Part shown: positions 15,974 to 24,593 of the stretch, one piece after another
How positions within the stretch are numbered: the first letter of the stretch is position 1
Layout of the letters: every line of letters starts with the position of its first letter
NCBI RefSeq assembly: GCF_011766325.1
Contig: NZ_BLLG01000015.1
Span: 1 to 64,000, forward strand
Direction of reading: 5' to 3'
DNA from: Streptomyces pacificus
GTDB lineage: Bacteria > Actinomycetota > Actinomycetes > Streptomycetales > Streptomycetaceae
DNA length: 64,000 bases
Notes under the pieces: generated by a model
Told to the model about the DNA's origin: nothing
Seen by the model: the letters and a program-made list of their open reading frames with translations, nothing else
The model's database searches: none
Program-made: the position numbers and the translations under genes

Positions 15974-17551
15974 ATGCGCGGCGATCTGGAGTGGGGCTCC
16001 ATCCCGGGGCTGGTGCGGAGCGCAGCGGAACGCCACGGCGGGCGGGAGGCCGTGGTCGAGGGCCGTACCCGGGTGAGCTACGCCGAGCTGGGCGAACGGG
16101 TCGAGCGCGCGGCCGCCGCGTGCATCGCCGCGGGCGTCCGGCAGGGAGACCGGGTGGCCGTCTGGGCGCCGAACACGCTCGAGTGGATCGTCGCGGCCCT
16201 GGGCGCGGTGTCGGCCGGCGCGGTGCTCGTGCCCCTCAACACCCGCTTCAAGGGCGCGGAGGCCGGCTATGTCCTGGCCCGCTCCCGGGCGCGGCTGCTG
16301 TTCGTCACCGGCACATTCCTCGGCACCTCCTATGTCGCGTCGCTGCGGCGTGCCGAGGCCGGACTCCCGCATCTGGAGCAGGTCGTGGTGCTCGCTGACG
16401 CCGCGCCGGACGAGTACCGGACGTGGCAGGACTTCCTGGCGGGCGGGGACGCGGTGCCGGTGTCCCGGGTGCGTGCCCGGGCGGACGCGGTGGAGCCGTC
16501 GGCCCCGTCGGACATCGTCTTCACCTCGGGTACCACGGGCACGCCGAAGGGCGCGGTGATCACCCATGCGCAGACACTGCGCTGCTACGAGATCTGGGCC
16601 GAACTGGCCGGCCTCCGCGCGGGCGACCGCTATCTGATCGTGAACCCGTTCTTCCACACCTTCGGCTACAAGGCGGGCGTCGTCGCCTCTCTGATGAGGG
16701 GCGCGACGATGGTGCCGCAGCCGGTGTTCGACGCGGACACGGTGCTCGCGCACATCGCCTCCGAGCGGATCTCCGTACTCCCGGGCCCGCCGACGCTCCA
16801 CCAGGCCCTGCTCGACCACCCGGCCCGGGACGCGTACGACCTGTCGGCGCTGCGGCTGGTGGTGACGGGCGCGGCCGTGGTGCCGCTGCGCCTGGTCGAG
16901 CGGCTGCGGCAGGAGCTGGGCATCGGTACGGTGCTCACGGCCTACGGGCTGTCGGAGGCGTCCGGCATCGTGACGATGTGCCGCAGCGGCGACGATCCGG
17001 CCACGATAGCGGCGACGTCGGGGCGGGCCATCGAGGGCACCGAGGTGCGGGTGCTTGCCGCGCCGGGGGAGCCCGGGGAGGTCCTGGTGCGCGGCCACAA
17101 CGTGATGCGCGGCTACTTCGAGGACCCGGCGGCGACTGCGGAGGCGGTCGACGCGGAGGGCTGGCTGCACACGGGCGATGTGGGAGTCCTCGACGCGGCG
17201 GGGAACCTGCGGATCACCGACCGGATCAAGGACATGTTCGTCGTCGGCGGGTTCAACGCGTATCCGGCGGAGATCGAGCAGCTCCTGGGCCTGCATCCGG
17301 ACGTCGCGGACGTGGCGGTGGTCGGTGTGCCGGACGGGCGGCTGGGCGAGGTGGGCAAGGCCTACGCGGTGCGCCGGCCGGGTTCCACGCTCACCGCGGA
17401 CGGGCTGATCGCCTGGTCGCGCCGGGAGATGGCGAACTACAAGGTGCCGCGGTCGGTGGAGTTCGTGGCCGAGCTGCCCCGGAACGCGAGCGGGAAGGTG
17501 CTGAAGACGGAACTGCGGGCGCGGGCGCGCGTCGGGGCGCACACCCGCTGA
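15974..17551 (+). CDS. Acyl-CoA synthetase (AMP-forming, FadD3-like)
   Basis: This 525-residue ANL-superfamily enzyme has all core motifs: the P-loop FTSGTTGTPKGAVITH, YGLSEASG, YFEDPAATAEAVDAEGWLHT, GDVGVLDAAGNLRITDRIKD, and the C-terminal lysine in LPRNASGKVLKTELR. It should adenylate a carboxylic acid and transfer it to CoA. Overall similarity in style (FHTFGYKAGVVASLMRGA, NVMRGYFEDP) is to FadD3, which activates the HIP steroid-ring fragment, but substrate assignment by eye is uncertain. The ATG at 15974 has GGAGG 8 bases upstream. It is divergent from the Ltp2-like operon across a shared operator-like palindrome. Confidence 0.87.
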   Translation: MRGDLEWGSIPGLVRSAAERHGGREAVVEGRTRVSYAELGERVERAAAACIAAGVRQGDRVAVWAPNTLEWIVAALGAVSAGAVLVPLNTRFKGAEAGYVLARSRARLLFVTGTFLGTSYVASLRRAEAGLPHLEQVVVLADAAPDEYRTWQDFLAGGDAVPVSRVRARADAVEPSAPSDIVFTSGTTGTPKGAVITHAQTLRCYEIWAELAGLRAGDRYLIVNPFFHTFGYKAGVVASLMRGATMVPQPVFDADTVLAHIASERISVLPGPPTLHQALLDHPARDAYDLSALRLVVTGAAVVPLRLVERLRQELGIGTVLTAYGLSEASGIVTMCRSGDDPATIAATSGRAIEGTEVRVLAAPGEPGEVLVRGHNVMRGYFEDPAATAEAVDAEGWLHTGDVGVLDAAGNLRITDRIKDMFVVGGFNAYPAEIEQLLGLHPDVADVAVVGVPDGRLGEVGKAYAVRRPGSTLTADGLIAWSRREMANYKVPRSVEFVAELPRNASGKVLKTELRARARVGAHTR

Positions 17552-17559
17552 ACGCACCG

Positions 17560-17596
17560 CGGCCGCGGCGGCTCCCCCTCCGCGCCGCCGCGGCCG
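17560..17596. terminator. Hairpin terminator between convergent acyl-CoA synthetase and afsS
   Basis: Exact 13-base arms CGGCCGCGGCGGC (17560-17572) and GCCGCCGCGGCCG (17584-17596) flank an 11-base loop. It lies 8 bases after the synthetase stop and 17 bases beyond the afsS stop. Confidence 0.8.
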
Positions 17597-17613
17597 TGCC
17601 CGGTCGTGCCGTC

Positions 17614-17784
17614 TCAGGGCCTGGGCGGGGCCGGCACGTGGTTGTCCGTCGTGGTGAGGAGGACGCCCTTCGGCGGGGCGGGCACGTGGTTGTCCGCCGT
17701 GGTGAGGAAAACGCCCTTGGGCGGGGCGGGCACGTGGTTGTCCCTCGTGGTGACGGTCTCGTCGTTGTTCTCTGCTTCGCTCAT
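17614..17784 (-). CDS. afsS: AfsS-type small regulatory peptide with three DNHVPAPP repeats
   Basis: A 56-residue peptide, MSEAENNDETVTT, followed by three repeats of TT-x-DNHVPAPP(K/R) with a 16-residue period. AfsS of Streptomyces coelicolor is a peptide of about 63 residues with the same kind of T-DNH-P-PP repeats. It is transcribed from an AfsR-activated promoter directly downstream of afsR and stimulates antibiotic production. The order afsR then afsS on one strand is kept here. GGGGAG lies 6 bases before the ATG. The biochemical role of AfsS is not settled. The repeats make this easy to miss in automatic annotation. Confidence 0.9.
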   Translation of the reverse strand: MSEAENNDETVTTRDNHVPAPPKGVFLTTADNHVPAPPKGVLLTTTDNHVPAPPRP

Positions 17785-17950
17785 CGAATGCTCCCCGAAG
17801 TGTCCTGGATCCGGTCGGTGGCGCCCGCTCGGCGGCTCCCCCGTGGGTCGCCGAACGGGCGTGCCGGGACCGCTCACCCTAGTGGTGAGTCCCCCGTGAC
17901 CCGTCTGCCCCCGATGCGACGGGCCGATCGGTACGAGCATGCCGGGCCGG

Positions 17951-17968
17951 CATAAACAAACGCTGAAC
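17951..17968 (-). promoter_or_regulatory. SARP-type direct repeat candidate upstream of afsS
   Basis: On the minus strand the sequence reads GTTCAGC-GTTT-GTTTATG, two T-rich heptamers 11 bp apart. That is the spacing SARP/AfsR regulators recognise next to a -10 element. The second heptamer is a weak match and the -10 is unclear, so this is a candidate only. Confidence 0.4.
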
Positions 17969-18029
17969 GCGCGGGTCGGGGGGCCGTGGGGCGGCGGGGG
18001 AGAGCGCGCCGGACGCCGGGCGCGGGCCG

Positions 18030-20993
18030 TCAGGCGGCGGCGAGGGGCGTCAGCAGCTTGCGTACCTGGTCCGCGTCGGGCACGCCGAGCTGCTCGTAGA
18101 CCGAGAGGGCTTCCCGCCAGCAGGCGCGTGCGCGGTCGGTCTGGCCGAGGGTGTCCAGGGCGCGGCCGAGGAGGGTGAGGACGTTGCCGCGCATCCGCTC
18201 CCCGCCGATGCAGCCGCTCGCGAGGGCCTGCTCGGCGTGCTGGGCGGCGACGGCCGGTTTGCGGGCCTTGAGCTGTGCCTCGGCCATGCGGAAGTGGGTG
18301 GTGCCCTCCCACAGGCGCTGGCGGTCGCCGGCGAACATGCCGAGGGCTGCGCGGAACTGCTCCAGGGCTTCCGGGTGGCGTCCCGCGTGGGTGAGGGCGA
18401 CGCCGAGGGCGTAGCGGCCGTTCGCGAGGCGGACGGTGATGCCCATGCCGTCGTAGATGGCGATGCCCTGCTGGGCGAGGTCGATGGCGCCGGCGGTGCG
18501 GCCGAGGAGGAGATGGACGCGGGAGAGGTTGCACAGGGCGCTGGCGGCGCCGACGAGGTTGGCGTCGGCACGGAAGCCGTCGGCTGCCTTGAGGAGGTGT
18601 TCCTCGGCCTGTTCGTAGCGTTCCTGGACGATGGCGATGATGCCGCGGTCGTTGTCCGCCCAGTGCACGGGTGCACCGTCACCCGCCGACAGCGCCAGTG
18701 CGCGCGCGGCGACCGCCTCGTCGTCGGCCTCGGCGTAGCGTCCCGCCACGAGGTGGACGCTGGTCAGGGCAGTCCTCGCACGTCCTTCCGCGAGGGCGTC
18801 GCCCGAGGCGCGGGCGGCTTCGCGGGCGGCGAGGGCGGTGGACTCGTACTGTCTGCTGTTGGCGCCGGACTCGGCGAGGTCCTTGGCGGCCCACAGCAGG
18901 TCCACGGCCCGGCGCAGCCGGGTGCCGACGAAGGACTGGCGGGCACAGGCGAGCAGGCTGTTGGCCTCGCGGTAGAGCCAGTCGAGGGCCTCGTGCCGGT
19001 CGGTGAAGGCCAGGCCCTCGTAGGCGGTGGGGGCGAGGTGCTCGACGAGGCGGTCGCCGGGCCGCTCCAGGGCGAACACGCGGGCGGTGGTGGCGAGGTA
19101 GAAGTCCAGCAGCCGGGACAGGGCGGCCTCGCGCTCCGCGGGGAGCTTCTCGTCGCGTTCGGCGCAGGCGCGCGCGTAGAGGCGGACGAGGTCGTGGAAG
19201 CGGTAGCGGCCGGGGGCGGCGGATTCGAGGAGTGAGGTGTCGACGAGCGCTTCGAGGAGGTCCTCGGCGGCGTGTTCGGGGAGTCCGAGGGCGGCCGCGG
19301 CAGCGCTGAGGGAGATGTCGGGGCCGTCGGCGAGGCCGAGCAGGCGGAAGGCGCGGGCCTGGGCGGCTTCGAGCTGGCCGTAGCCGAGTTCGAAGGTGGC
19401 CTTGACGGCGAGGTCGCCGGCCTGGAGTTCGTCGAGGCGCCGGCGTTCGTCGGCGAGTTTGGCGGCGAGGACGGAGACGGTCCAGGTGCGGCGTGCGGTG
19501 AGGCGGGAGGCCGCGATGCGGATGGCGAGGGGCAGGAAGCCGCAGGCCGCGACGACGTCGAGGGCGGCTTCACGCTCCGCGGTGACCCGTTCGCCGCCGG
19601 CGATGCGGGTGAACAGCTGGAGCGCTTCGTCGGGTGACATGACGTCGAGGTCGACGAGGTGGGCGCCGGCGAGGTCGACCATGCGGACCCGGCTGGTGAT
19701 CAGGGCGGCGCAGCCCGCGGTTCCGGGCAGCAGGGGGCGGATCTGGGCGGCGTCGCGGGCGTTGTCGAGGAGGACGAGGACGCGGCGGCCGTCGAGGAGG
19801 GAGCGGAAGAGGGCGGCGCGTTCGTCGAGGGTGTCGGGGACGGCGGTGTCGGCGGTGCCGAGGGCGCGGAGGAAGGCGCCGAGGACGGTCTCGGGTTCGG
19901 TGGAGCGGGCACCGGCGCCCTGGAGGTCGACGTAGAGCTGGCCGTCGGGGAAGTGGGGCTTGGCCTGGTGCGCGACGTGGACGGCGAGGGTGGTCTTGCC
20001 GACGCCGCCGATGCCGGCGAGGGCGGAGACGGCCATCACGGCGCCCCCGGAGGAGGCGAGGCGCCGGCCGAGTTCGCGGACGAAGGAGGCGCGGCCGGTG
20101 AAGTCGGGGACGGTGGCGGGGAGCTGGGCCGGCCGGGCGGGCTGGGGCGCGGTGGGTGCGCTCTGTTCGGCGGGGCGGGCGAGTTCGGTGTCGGCGCGGA
20201 GGATGCGCTGCTGGAGGGTGGACAGTTCGGGGCGGGGGTCGACGCCGAGTTCGTCGGCGAGGAGCCGCCGGGTGTCGGCGTAGACGGCGAGCGCCTCGGC
20301 CTGGCGGCCGCTGCGGTAGAGGGCGAGCATGAGGAGTTCGCGCAGGCGCTCGCGCAGGGGGTGCGCGGCGGTGAGGGCGGTGAGTTCGGAGACGGCGTCG
20401 GCGTGGCGGCCGAGGTCGAGGTCGAGTTCGAGCCGGGTCTCGAGGAGCTGGAGGCGCCATTCCTCCAGGCGGGCGCGCTCGGTCTCGGCGTAGGGGCCGG
20501 GCACGGAGGCGAGGGGTTCGCCGTCCCAGAGGCCGAGGCAGGTGCCGACGAGGGTGCGGGCCTGCCGCCGGTCGCCGCCGGCGCGTGCCTTGTCGGCCTC
20601 GGCGGCGAGCTCCCTGGCGGCTCGGAGGTCGAGGGCTTCGGCGGGGACGCGGACGGCGTAGCCGCCGGACTCGCTGACCAGGACGCCGGGTTCGAGGATC
20701 TTGCGCAGGCGTGAGGCGTAGGTCCGCACGGCGGCGAGGGCCTGGGAGGGCGGGTCCTCGCCCCAGATCGCGTCGATGAGTTCGGCGGAGGTGGCGGTGC
20801 GGCCCTCGCGGAGGAGGAGGGCGGCGAGGAGGGCGCGCTGCTGGGGCGAGCCGGAGGGCAGGGCCTGCCCGCGGTGCCAGGCGCGGACGGGGCCGAGCAC
20901 GCTGAAGCGCAGGTGCCCGTCGCCGCCGGCCGGGTCCCAGGCGGGCGCCCCCGGAAGGTGTGGCTGTGCGGAGGGTTCGTCCTCGCGGTGCAT
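18030..20993 (-). CDS. afsR: AfsR-type SARP regulator with NB-ARC ATPase and TPR domains
   Basis: This 987-residue protein has the AfsR domain order. An OmpR-type winged helix lies at about 28-113 (FSVLGPVRAWHRGQAL, PQQRALLAALLLREGRTATS), and a BTAD domain at about 122-267. The NB-ARC ATPase has its P-loop GIGGVGKTT at 327-335 and Walker B RRVLVLLDNA; TPR repeats fill the last 330 residues. AfsR is phosphorylated by AfsK and activates afsS, with ATPase activity needed for transcription. The ATG at 20993 (MHREDEPSAQ) is preceded by AGGGGG. Longer in-frame sequence upstream is poor in coding character. The very GC- and GAG-rich reverse strand is only a coding shadow. Confidence 0.92.
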   Translation of the reverse strand: MHREDEPSAQPHLPGAPAWDPAGGDGHLRFSVLGPVRAWHRGQALPSGSPQQRALLAALLLREGRTATSAELIDAIWGEDPPSQALAAVRTYASRLRKILEPGVLVSESGGYAVRVPAEALDLRAARELAAEADKARAGGDRRQARTLVGTCLGLWDGEPLASVPGPYAETERARLEEWRLQLLETRLELDLDLGRHADAVSELTALTAAHPLRERLRELLMLALYRSGRQAEALAVYADTRRLLADELGVDPRPELSTLQQRILRADTELARPAEQSAPTAPQPARPAQLPATVPDFTGRASFVRELGRRLASSGGAVMAVSALAGIGGVGKTTLAVHVAHQAKPHFPDGQLYVDLQGAGARSTEPETVLGAFLRALGTADTAVPDTLDERAALFRSLLDGRRVLVLLDNARDAAQIRPLLPGTAGCAALITSRVRMVDLAGAHLVDLDVMSPDEALQLFTRIAGGERVTAEREAALDVVAACGFLPLAIRIAASRLTARRTWTVSVLAAKLADERRRLDELQAGDLAVKATFELGYGQLEAAQARAFRLLGLADGPDISLSAAAAALGLPEHAAEDLLEALVDTSLLESAAPGRYRFHDLVRLYARACAERDEKLPAEREAALSRLLDFYLATTARVFALERPGDRLVEHLAPTAYEGLAFTDRHEALDWLYREANSLLACARQSFVGTRLRRAVDLLWAAKDLAESGANSRQYESTALAAREAARASGDALAEGRARTALTSVHLVAGRYAEADDEAVAARALALSAGDGAPVHWADNDRGIIAIVQERYEQAEEHLLKAADGFRADANLVGAASALCNLSRVHLLLGRTAGAIDLAQQGIAIYDGMGITVRLANGRYALGVALTHAGRHPEALEQFRAALGMFAGDRQRLWEGTTHFRMAEAQLKARKPAVAAQHAEQALASGCIGGERMRGNVLTLLGRALDTLGQTDRARACWREALSVYEQLGVPDADQVRKLLTPLAAA

Positions 20994-21157
20994 CGCTACC
21001 CCCTGCCGGTACCGCCTTCGTCCCGAAGTCCTCGTGCTCGTGTCGCGGGTCCGTCCCGGACAGTCTGCCCGGACAGTCTGCCCTGTGGGGGCCCGGGTCG
21101 TCAGCAAGGGGGGGAGTCTCCGCGCGGGATCCGGGGCGCCAGTGCCGGACATGTAGC

Positions 21158-21170
21158 TGACGACACGTCA
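21158..21170. promoter_or_regulatory. Operator-like palindrome, copy 4 (TGACG-ACA-CGTCA)
   Basis: A perfect 5-3-5 palindrome in context AGCTGACGACACGTCAGAT, 22 bases upstream of the amidohydrolase ATG at 21193 and 13 bases upstream of the alternative GTG at 21184. Confidence 0.8.
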
Positions 21171-21192
21171 GATCAGCGTTACCGTGAGGAGC

Positions 21193-22413
21193 ATGGAGAA
21201 CTTCCCGGAGATCATCTCGGTGGACGACCACACGGTCGAGCCCCCCGGCGTCTGGCGGGACCGGCTCCCGTCGAGGTACCGCGGCAGCGGTCCCCGTGTC
21301 GTCCGCGCGCCGCTGAGGGAGATGACGTTCCTCGGCGGCAGGTTCGCCCCGGTCATGGGCGCGCCGGGCGAGGAGGGGCCGATCGGGGACTGGTGGGTGT
21401 ACGGGGACCTGCACCGTCCGCTGACCCGGCTCGACACCGCCGTCGGCTGCGACCGCGACGAGATCAGGCTGGAGGTCATCACCTACGAGCAGATGCGGCC
21501 CGGCTCGTACCGCGTGGCGGACAGGCTGGCGGACATGGACGTCAACCACGTCCAGTCCGCCCTGTGCTTCCCCACCTTCCCGCGCTTCTGCGGGCAGACG
21601 TTCACCGAGGCGAAGGACCGCGAGCTCGGGCTGCTTTGCGTACGCGCCTACAACGACTGGATGGTGGAGGAGTGGTGCGGACCCGAGGCGCGGGGCCGGC
21701 TGATCCCGCTCACCCTGATCCCGCTGTGGGACGCGGACCTCGCCGCCGCCGAGGTGCGGCGGAACGCGGCCCGCGGGGTCCGGGCGGTGGCGTTCTCGGA
21801 GATACCCCCGCACCTCGGCCTGCCCTCCGTCCACACCGACGAGTGGGACCCCTTCCTGGCGGCGTGCGACGAGACCGGCACGGTCGTGGCGATGCACATC
21901 GGCTCCTCCTCCAGGATGCCGTCGACGTCCGCGGACGCCCCGCCGGCCGTCGGCTCCGCCATCACCTTCGCCAACTGCTGCTTCTCCATGGTCGACTGGC
22001 TGATGAGCGGCAAGTTCGAACGCTTTCCGAATCTCCGGGTGATGTACGCCGAGGGCCAGATCGGCTGGATCCCCTACATCCTGGAGCGCGCGGACGTGGT
22101 GTGGGAGGAGAACCGCGGCTGGGGCGGCGTCGCGGACAAGGTGCGGCGGCCGCCGTCGGAGCTCTTCGCCGACCACGTCCACGGCTGCTTCTTCGACGAC
22201 GCCTTCGGCCTGCGGAACCTGGACGCGATCGGAGTCAGGAACGTCCTGTACGAGACGGACTACCCGCACTCGGACTCCACCTGGCCCAGATCGCGCGAGG
22301 TGGGCGAGGCGCAGATGGGGCATCTGCCGGCCGACGTGGTGGAGCGGATCGTGCGCGGTAACGCGATCGAGCTGCTCGGGCTGACGGCGGACGGGCTCTG
22401 GGCCGGGCCGTGA
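21193..22413 (+). CDS. Amidohydrolase-family (ACMSD-like TIM barrel) hydrolase or decarboxylase
   Basis: A 406-residue metal-dependent TIM-barrel protein. The N-terminus has ISVDDHTVEPP (D-H in place of HxH), the middle has VVAMHIGSSSRMPS, and the end has YETDYPHSDSTWP, the conserved Asp of this subfamily. Members hydrolyse or decarboxylate cyclic and aromatic acids, and many sit in steroid or aromatic catabolic regions. Start choice is uncertain: ATG 21193 has GAGG very close (3-base spacing), while GTG 21184 would suit a leaderless mRNA. The operator-like palindrome just upstream places it in the same regulon as the CoA-metabolism genes. Confidence 0.82.
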   Translation: MENFPEIISVDDHTVEPPGVWRDRLPSRYRGSGPRVVRAPLREMTFLGGRFAPVMGAPGEEGPIGDWWVYGDLHRPLTRLDTAVGCDRDEIRLEVITYEQMRPGSYRVADRLADMDVNHVQSALCFPTFPRFCGQTFTEAKDRELGLLCVRAYNDWMVEEWCGPEARGRLIPLTLIPLWDADLAAAEVRRNAARGVRAVAFSEIPPHLGLPSVHTDEWDPFLAACDETGTVVAMHIGSSSRMPSTSADAPPAVGSAITFANCCFSMVDWLMSGKFERFPNLRVMYAEGQIGWIPYILERADVVWEENRGWGGVADKVRRPPSELFADHVHGCFFDDAFGLRNLDAIGVRNVLYETDYPHSDSTWPRSREVGEAQMGHLPADVVERIVRGNAIELLGLTADGLWAGP

Positions 22414-22837
22414 GCCGGCCCGGCGGCCTGCCTGCCTGCCTGTCGGCCCGGCGGCCTGTCGGTCTGCCTGCCTGCCTGCCCGCCTGCCTGCCCGCCTGCC
22501 TGCCCGGCGGCCTGCCTGCCCGGCGGCCCGGCGGCGCGCCGGTCGGGTGGCGGTCGGCACGGTCGGGGGCGCCGGGTCGGCCCGCCCCGAACTCCGTTCC
22601 AGTGGCCCAGTGGCCCAGTGGCCCAGTGGTCCAGTGGTCCAGTGGTCCAGGGGCCCGGGGGCCCGACCCGGGTCCGTGGCGCGGCGCCTTGGCCCGGTGC
22701 CCCGGTGCCCCGGTGCCCCGGTGGCCCGGTGGCCATCGCGCCGCCGTGACCGCCGGCCGCTGTGCCCCGGCCGGCACCACGGGACCCCCCTCCGTACGCG
22801 ATGACCCGCGAGATGGCTGTGGTGAAGGGACCGAAAC
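22414..22837. repeat. Dense tandem-repeat region (CCTG, 8-bp and 8-bp units)
   Basis: Three arrays fill this 424-base gap. About 22426-22523 is built of CCTG/CCCG units. 22601-22648 holds six copies of an 8-bp unit (three AGTGGCCC then three AGTGGTCC). About 22692-22731 holds five copies of an 8-bp unit CCCCGGTG with minor changes. No gene is seen, although all frames stay open because of the GC content. The ribosome-binding site AAGGGA of the next gene is at its right end. Confidence 0.85.
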
Positions 22838-23767
22838 ATGGTGGTGTACGGGATGCAGCTCCCGGTCCAGTCGCAGAGCACCGTCTTCGCCGAGTGCTGG
22901 GAGGCGGCCGCGGGCCCGGACGACCTGCTCGCGATCGCCCGTACCGCCGACCGGGCCGGCTTCGACTACCTCGCCGTCTGCGACCATGTCGCCATCCCCC
23001 GGCGCCTCGCCGGGGCGATGTCGACCGTCTGGTACGACCCCGTCGCCACGCTCTCCTTCCTGGCCGCCGCGACCGGGCGGGTGAGGCTGCTCAGCCATGT
23101 CGCCGTCGTCGGGCTGCGCCACCCGCTGCTCACCGCCAAGCAGTACGCGACCCTCGACCACCTGTCCGGCGGGCGGCTCGTCCTCGGGGTCGGCGCGGGG
23201 CATGTGCGCGAGGAGTTCGAGGCGGTGGGCGCCGACTTCGAGGGGCGGGGCGCCCTGCTCGACGAGACGATCGACGCGCTCAGGGCGGCGCTCGGGCCGG
23301 AGGAGTTCCCGAGTTTCGCCGGGAGGCGGTTCGCCTTCGAGGGGCTCGGGCAGAGACCGCGGCCCGTCCAGGCCCGGGTGCCGGTGTGGGTCGGCGGCTC
23401 CTCGCCTGCCGCCGTGCGCCGGGCCGCCCTCAAGGGGGACGGCTGGCTCCCGCAGGGTGATCCGCGCGGCCGTCTGCCCGGGCAGATCGCCCGGTTGCGG
23501 ACGCTGCGCGAGGAGGCCGGCGTCGAGGATCCCCTCGTGGTGGGCGCGATCACCGAACCCCTGTACGTCGGGCGCCCCGGCTGGGACACCGGCCGGCGCA
23601 CCCTGGCCGGCGGGCCCGAGGTGCTCGCCGAGTCGCTGCGCGAGTACGGCGCCATGGGAGTGGACCAGATCCAGGTGCGGTTCCGCAGCCGGAGCCGCGC
23701 CGAACTCGTCGACCAGATGGCGGCGTTCGCCGCCGAGGTGGCTCCGCGACTCGGATCCGGGGAGTAG
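22838..23767 (+). CDS. Luciferase-like (LLM class) F420-dependent oxidoreductase
   Basis: A 309-residue LLM-class TIM barrel: FDYLAVCDHVAIPRR, TGRVRLLSHVAVVGLRHPLL and TLDHLSGGRLVLGVGAGHVR are the hallmark strands for F420/FMN binding. The C-terminal part has VPVWVGGSSPAAVRRAA. AAGGGA lies 8 bases before the ATG. The next gene (SDR) starts 2 bases after its stop, so the two are co-transcribed. They may act on successive steps of alcohol or ketone metabolism. The substrate is unknown. Confidence 0.85.
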   Translation: MVVYGMQLPVQSQSTVFAECWEAAAGPDDLLAIARTADRAGFDYLAVCDHVAIPRRLAGAMSTVWYDPVATLSFLAAATGRVRLLSHVAVVGLRHPLLTAKQYATLDHLSGGRLVLGVGAGHVREEFEAVGADFEGRGALLDETIDALRAALGPEEFPSFAGRRFAFEGLGQRPRPVQARVPVWVGGSSPAAVRRAALKGDGWLPQGDPRGRLPGQIARLRTLREEAGVEDPLVVGAITEPLYVGRPGWDTGRRTLAGGPEVLAESLREYGAMGVDQIQVRFRSRSRAELVDQMAAFAAEVAPRLGSGE

Positions 23768-23769
23768 GC

Positions 23770-24522
23770 ATGGGGAAGCTGGACGGGCGCGTCGTCATGG
23801 TCACGGGCGCGGCACGGGGGCAGGGCGAGGCGGTGGCGCGGCTCTTCGCCGCCGAAGGGGCCCGGGTCGTCCTCGCGGACGTCCTCGACGAGCGGGGTGC
23901 GGAGGTCGCCGAGGATGTCGGGGGCCGGTACGTCCATCTCGACGTCGGCGACGAGGACGGGTGGGCCGCGGCCGTCGCGTTCGCCGGGGACGCCTTCGGC
24001 CGGGTCGACGGCCTGGTCAACAACGCGGGCGTGCTGTGCTTCAACGAGCTGCTCCGCACGCCCCTGGAGGAGTTCCACGAGATCATCCGCGTCAACCAGG
24101 TCGGCGTGTTCCTGGGGATCAGGACCGTCGCTCCCGAGATCGCGGCCGCCGGTGGCGGCACGATCGTCAACACCGCCTCGTACACGGCGCTCACGGGCAT
24201 GCCGCAGGTGGGCGCGTACACGGCGACCAAGCACGCCGTCCTGGGCCTGACCCGGGTGGCCGCCCTCGAGCTCGCCGCGCAGCGGATCCGGGTCAACGCG
24301 GTGTGCCCGGGCGCGGTGGACACCCCGATGAGCAACCCGGACGGTGCGGAGCCGGAGGCGATGGACCGGCTGTACCGGCGGCTTGTGCCGCTCGGGCGGA
24401 TCGGGCGGCCGGAGGAGGTGGCGCGGCTGGCGCTCTTCCTGTCCTGCGACGACTCCTCGTACATCACCGGCCAGCCCTTCGTCGTGGACGGAGGCTGGTT
24501 GGCCGGCGTCCAGCCGTTCTGA
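23770..24522 (+). CDS. Short-chain dehydrogenase/reductase (classical SDR)
   Basis: A 250-residue classical SDR with NAD(P)-binding TGAARGQGEAVARL, the NNAG motif, and the catalytic Ser-Tyr-Lys set (NTASYTALTG, then YTATK). The Asp after the second beta strand (LADVLDE) suggests NAD(H) preference. The sequence FVVDGGWLAG near the end is typical of the 3-alpha/20-beta hydroxysteroid and 3-oxoacyl reductase group. It is tightly coupled to the upstream luciferase-like gene. Confidence 0.88.
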   Translation: MGKLDGRVVMVTGAARGQGEAVARLFAAEGARVVLADVLDERGAEVAEDVGGRYVHLDVGDEDGWAAAVAFAGDAFGRVDGLVNNAGVLCFNELLRTPLEEFHEIIRVNQVGVFLGIRTVAPEIAAAGGGTIVNTASYTALTGMPQVGAYTATKHAVLGLTRVAALELAAQRIRVNAVCPGAVDTPMSNPDGAEPEAMDRLYRRLVPLGRIGRPEEVARLALFLSCDDSSYITGQPFVVDGGWLAGVQPF

Positions 24523-24593
24523 CGGTCAGTCGGGTCACCGTCGCCTCCCTTGACGCCCGGGACGGGCGGTGGAACAGTCGGTCCCAACAGATC

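Noticed and set aside
22601..22731. Regular 8-bp arrays looked like CRISPR-type repetition
   Set aside because: Units are directly adjacent with no spacers, and no cas genes are nearby.
19570..22881. Frame of about 1100 residues antisense to the amidohydrolase and afsR
   Set aside because: Pure high-GC shadow with Arg/Pro/Gly bias; the opposite strand holds conserved proteins.
24519..24535. TGACGGTCAGTCGGGTCA as another copy of the operator
   Set aside because: The half-site spacing does not match the 5-3-5 palindrome; it overlaps the SDR stop codon.
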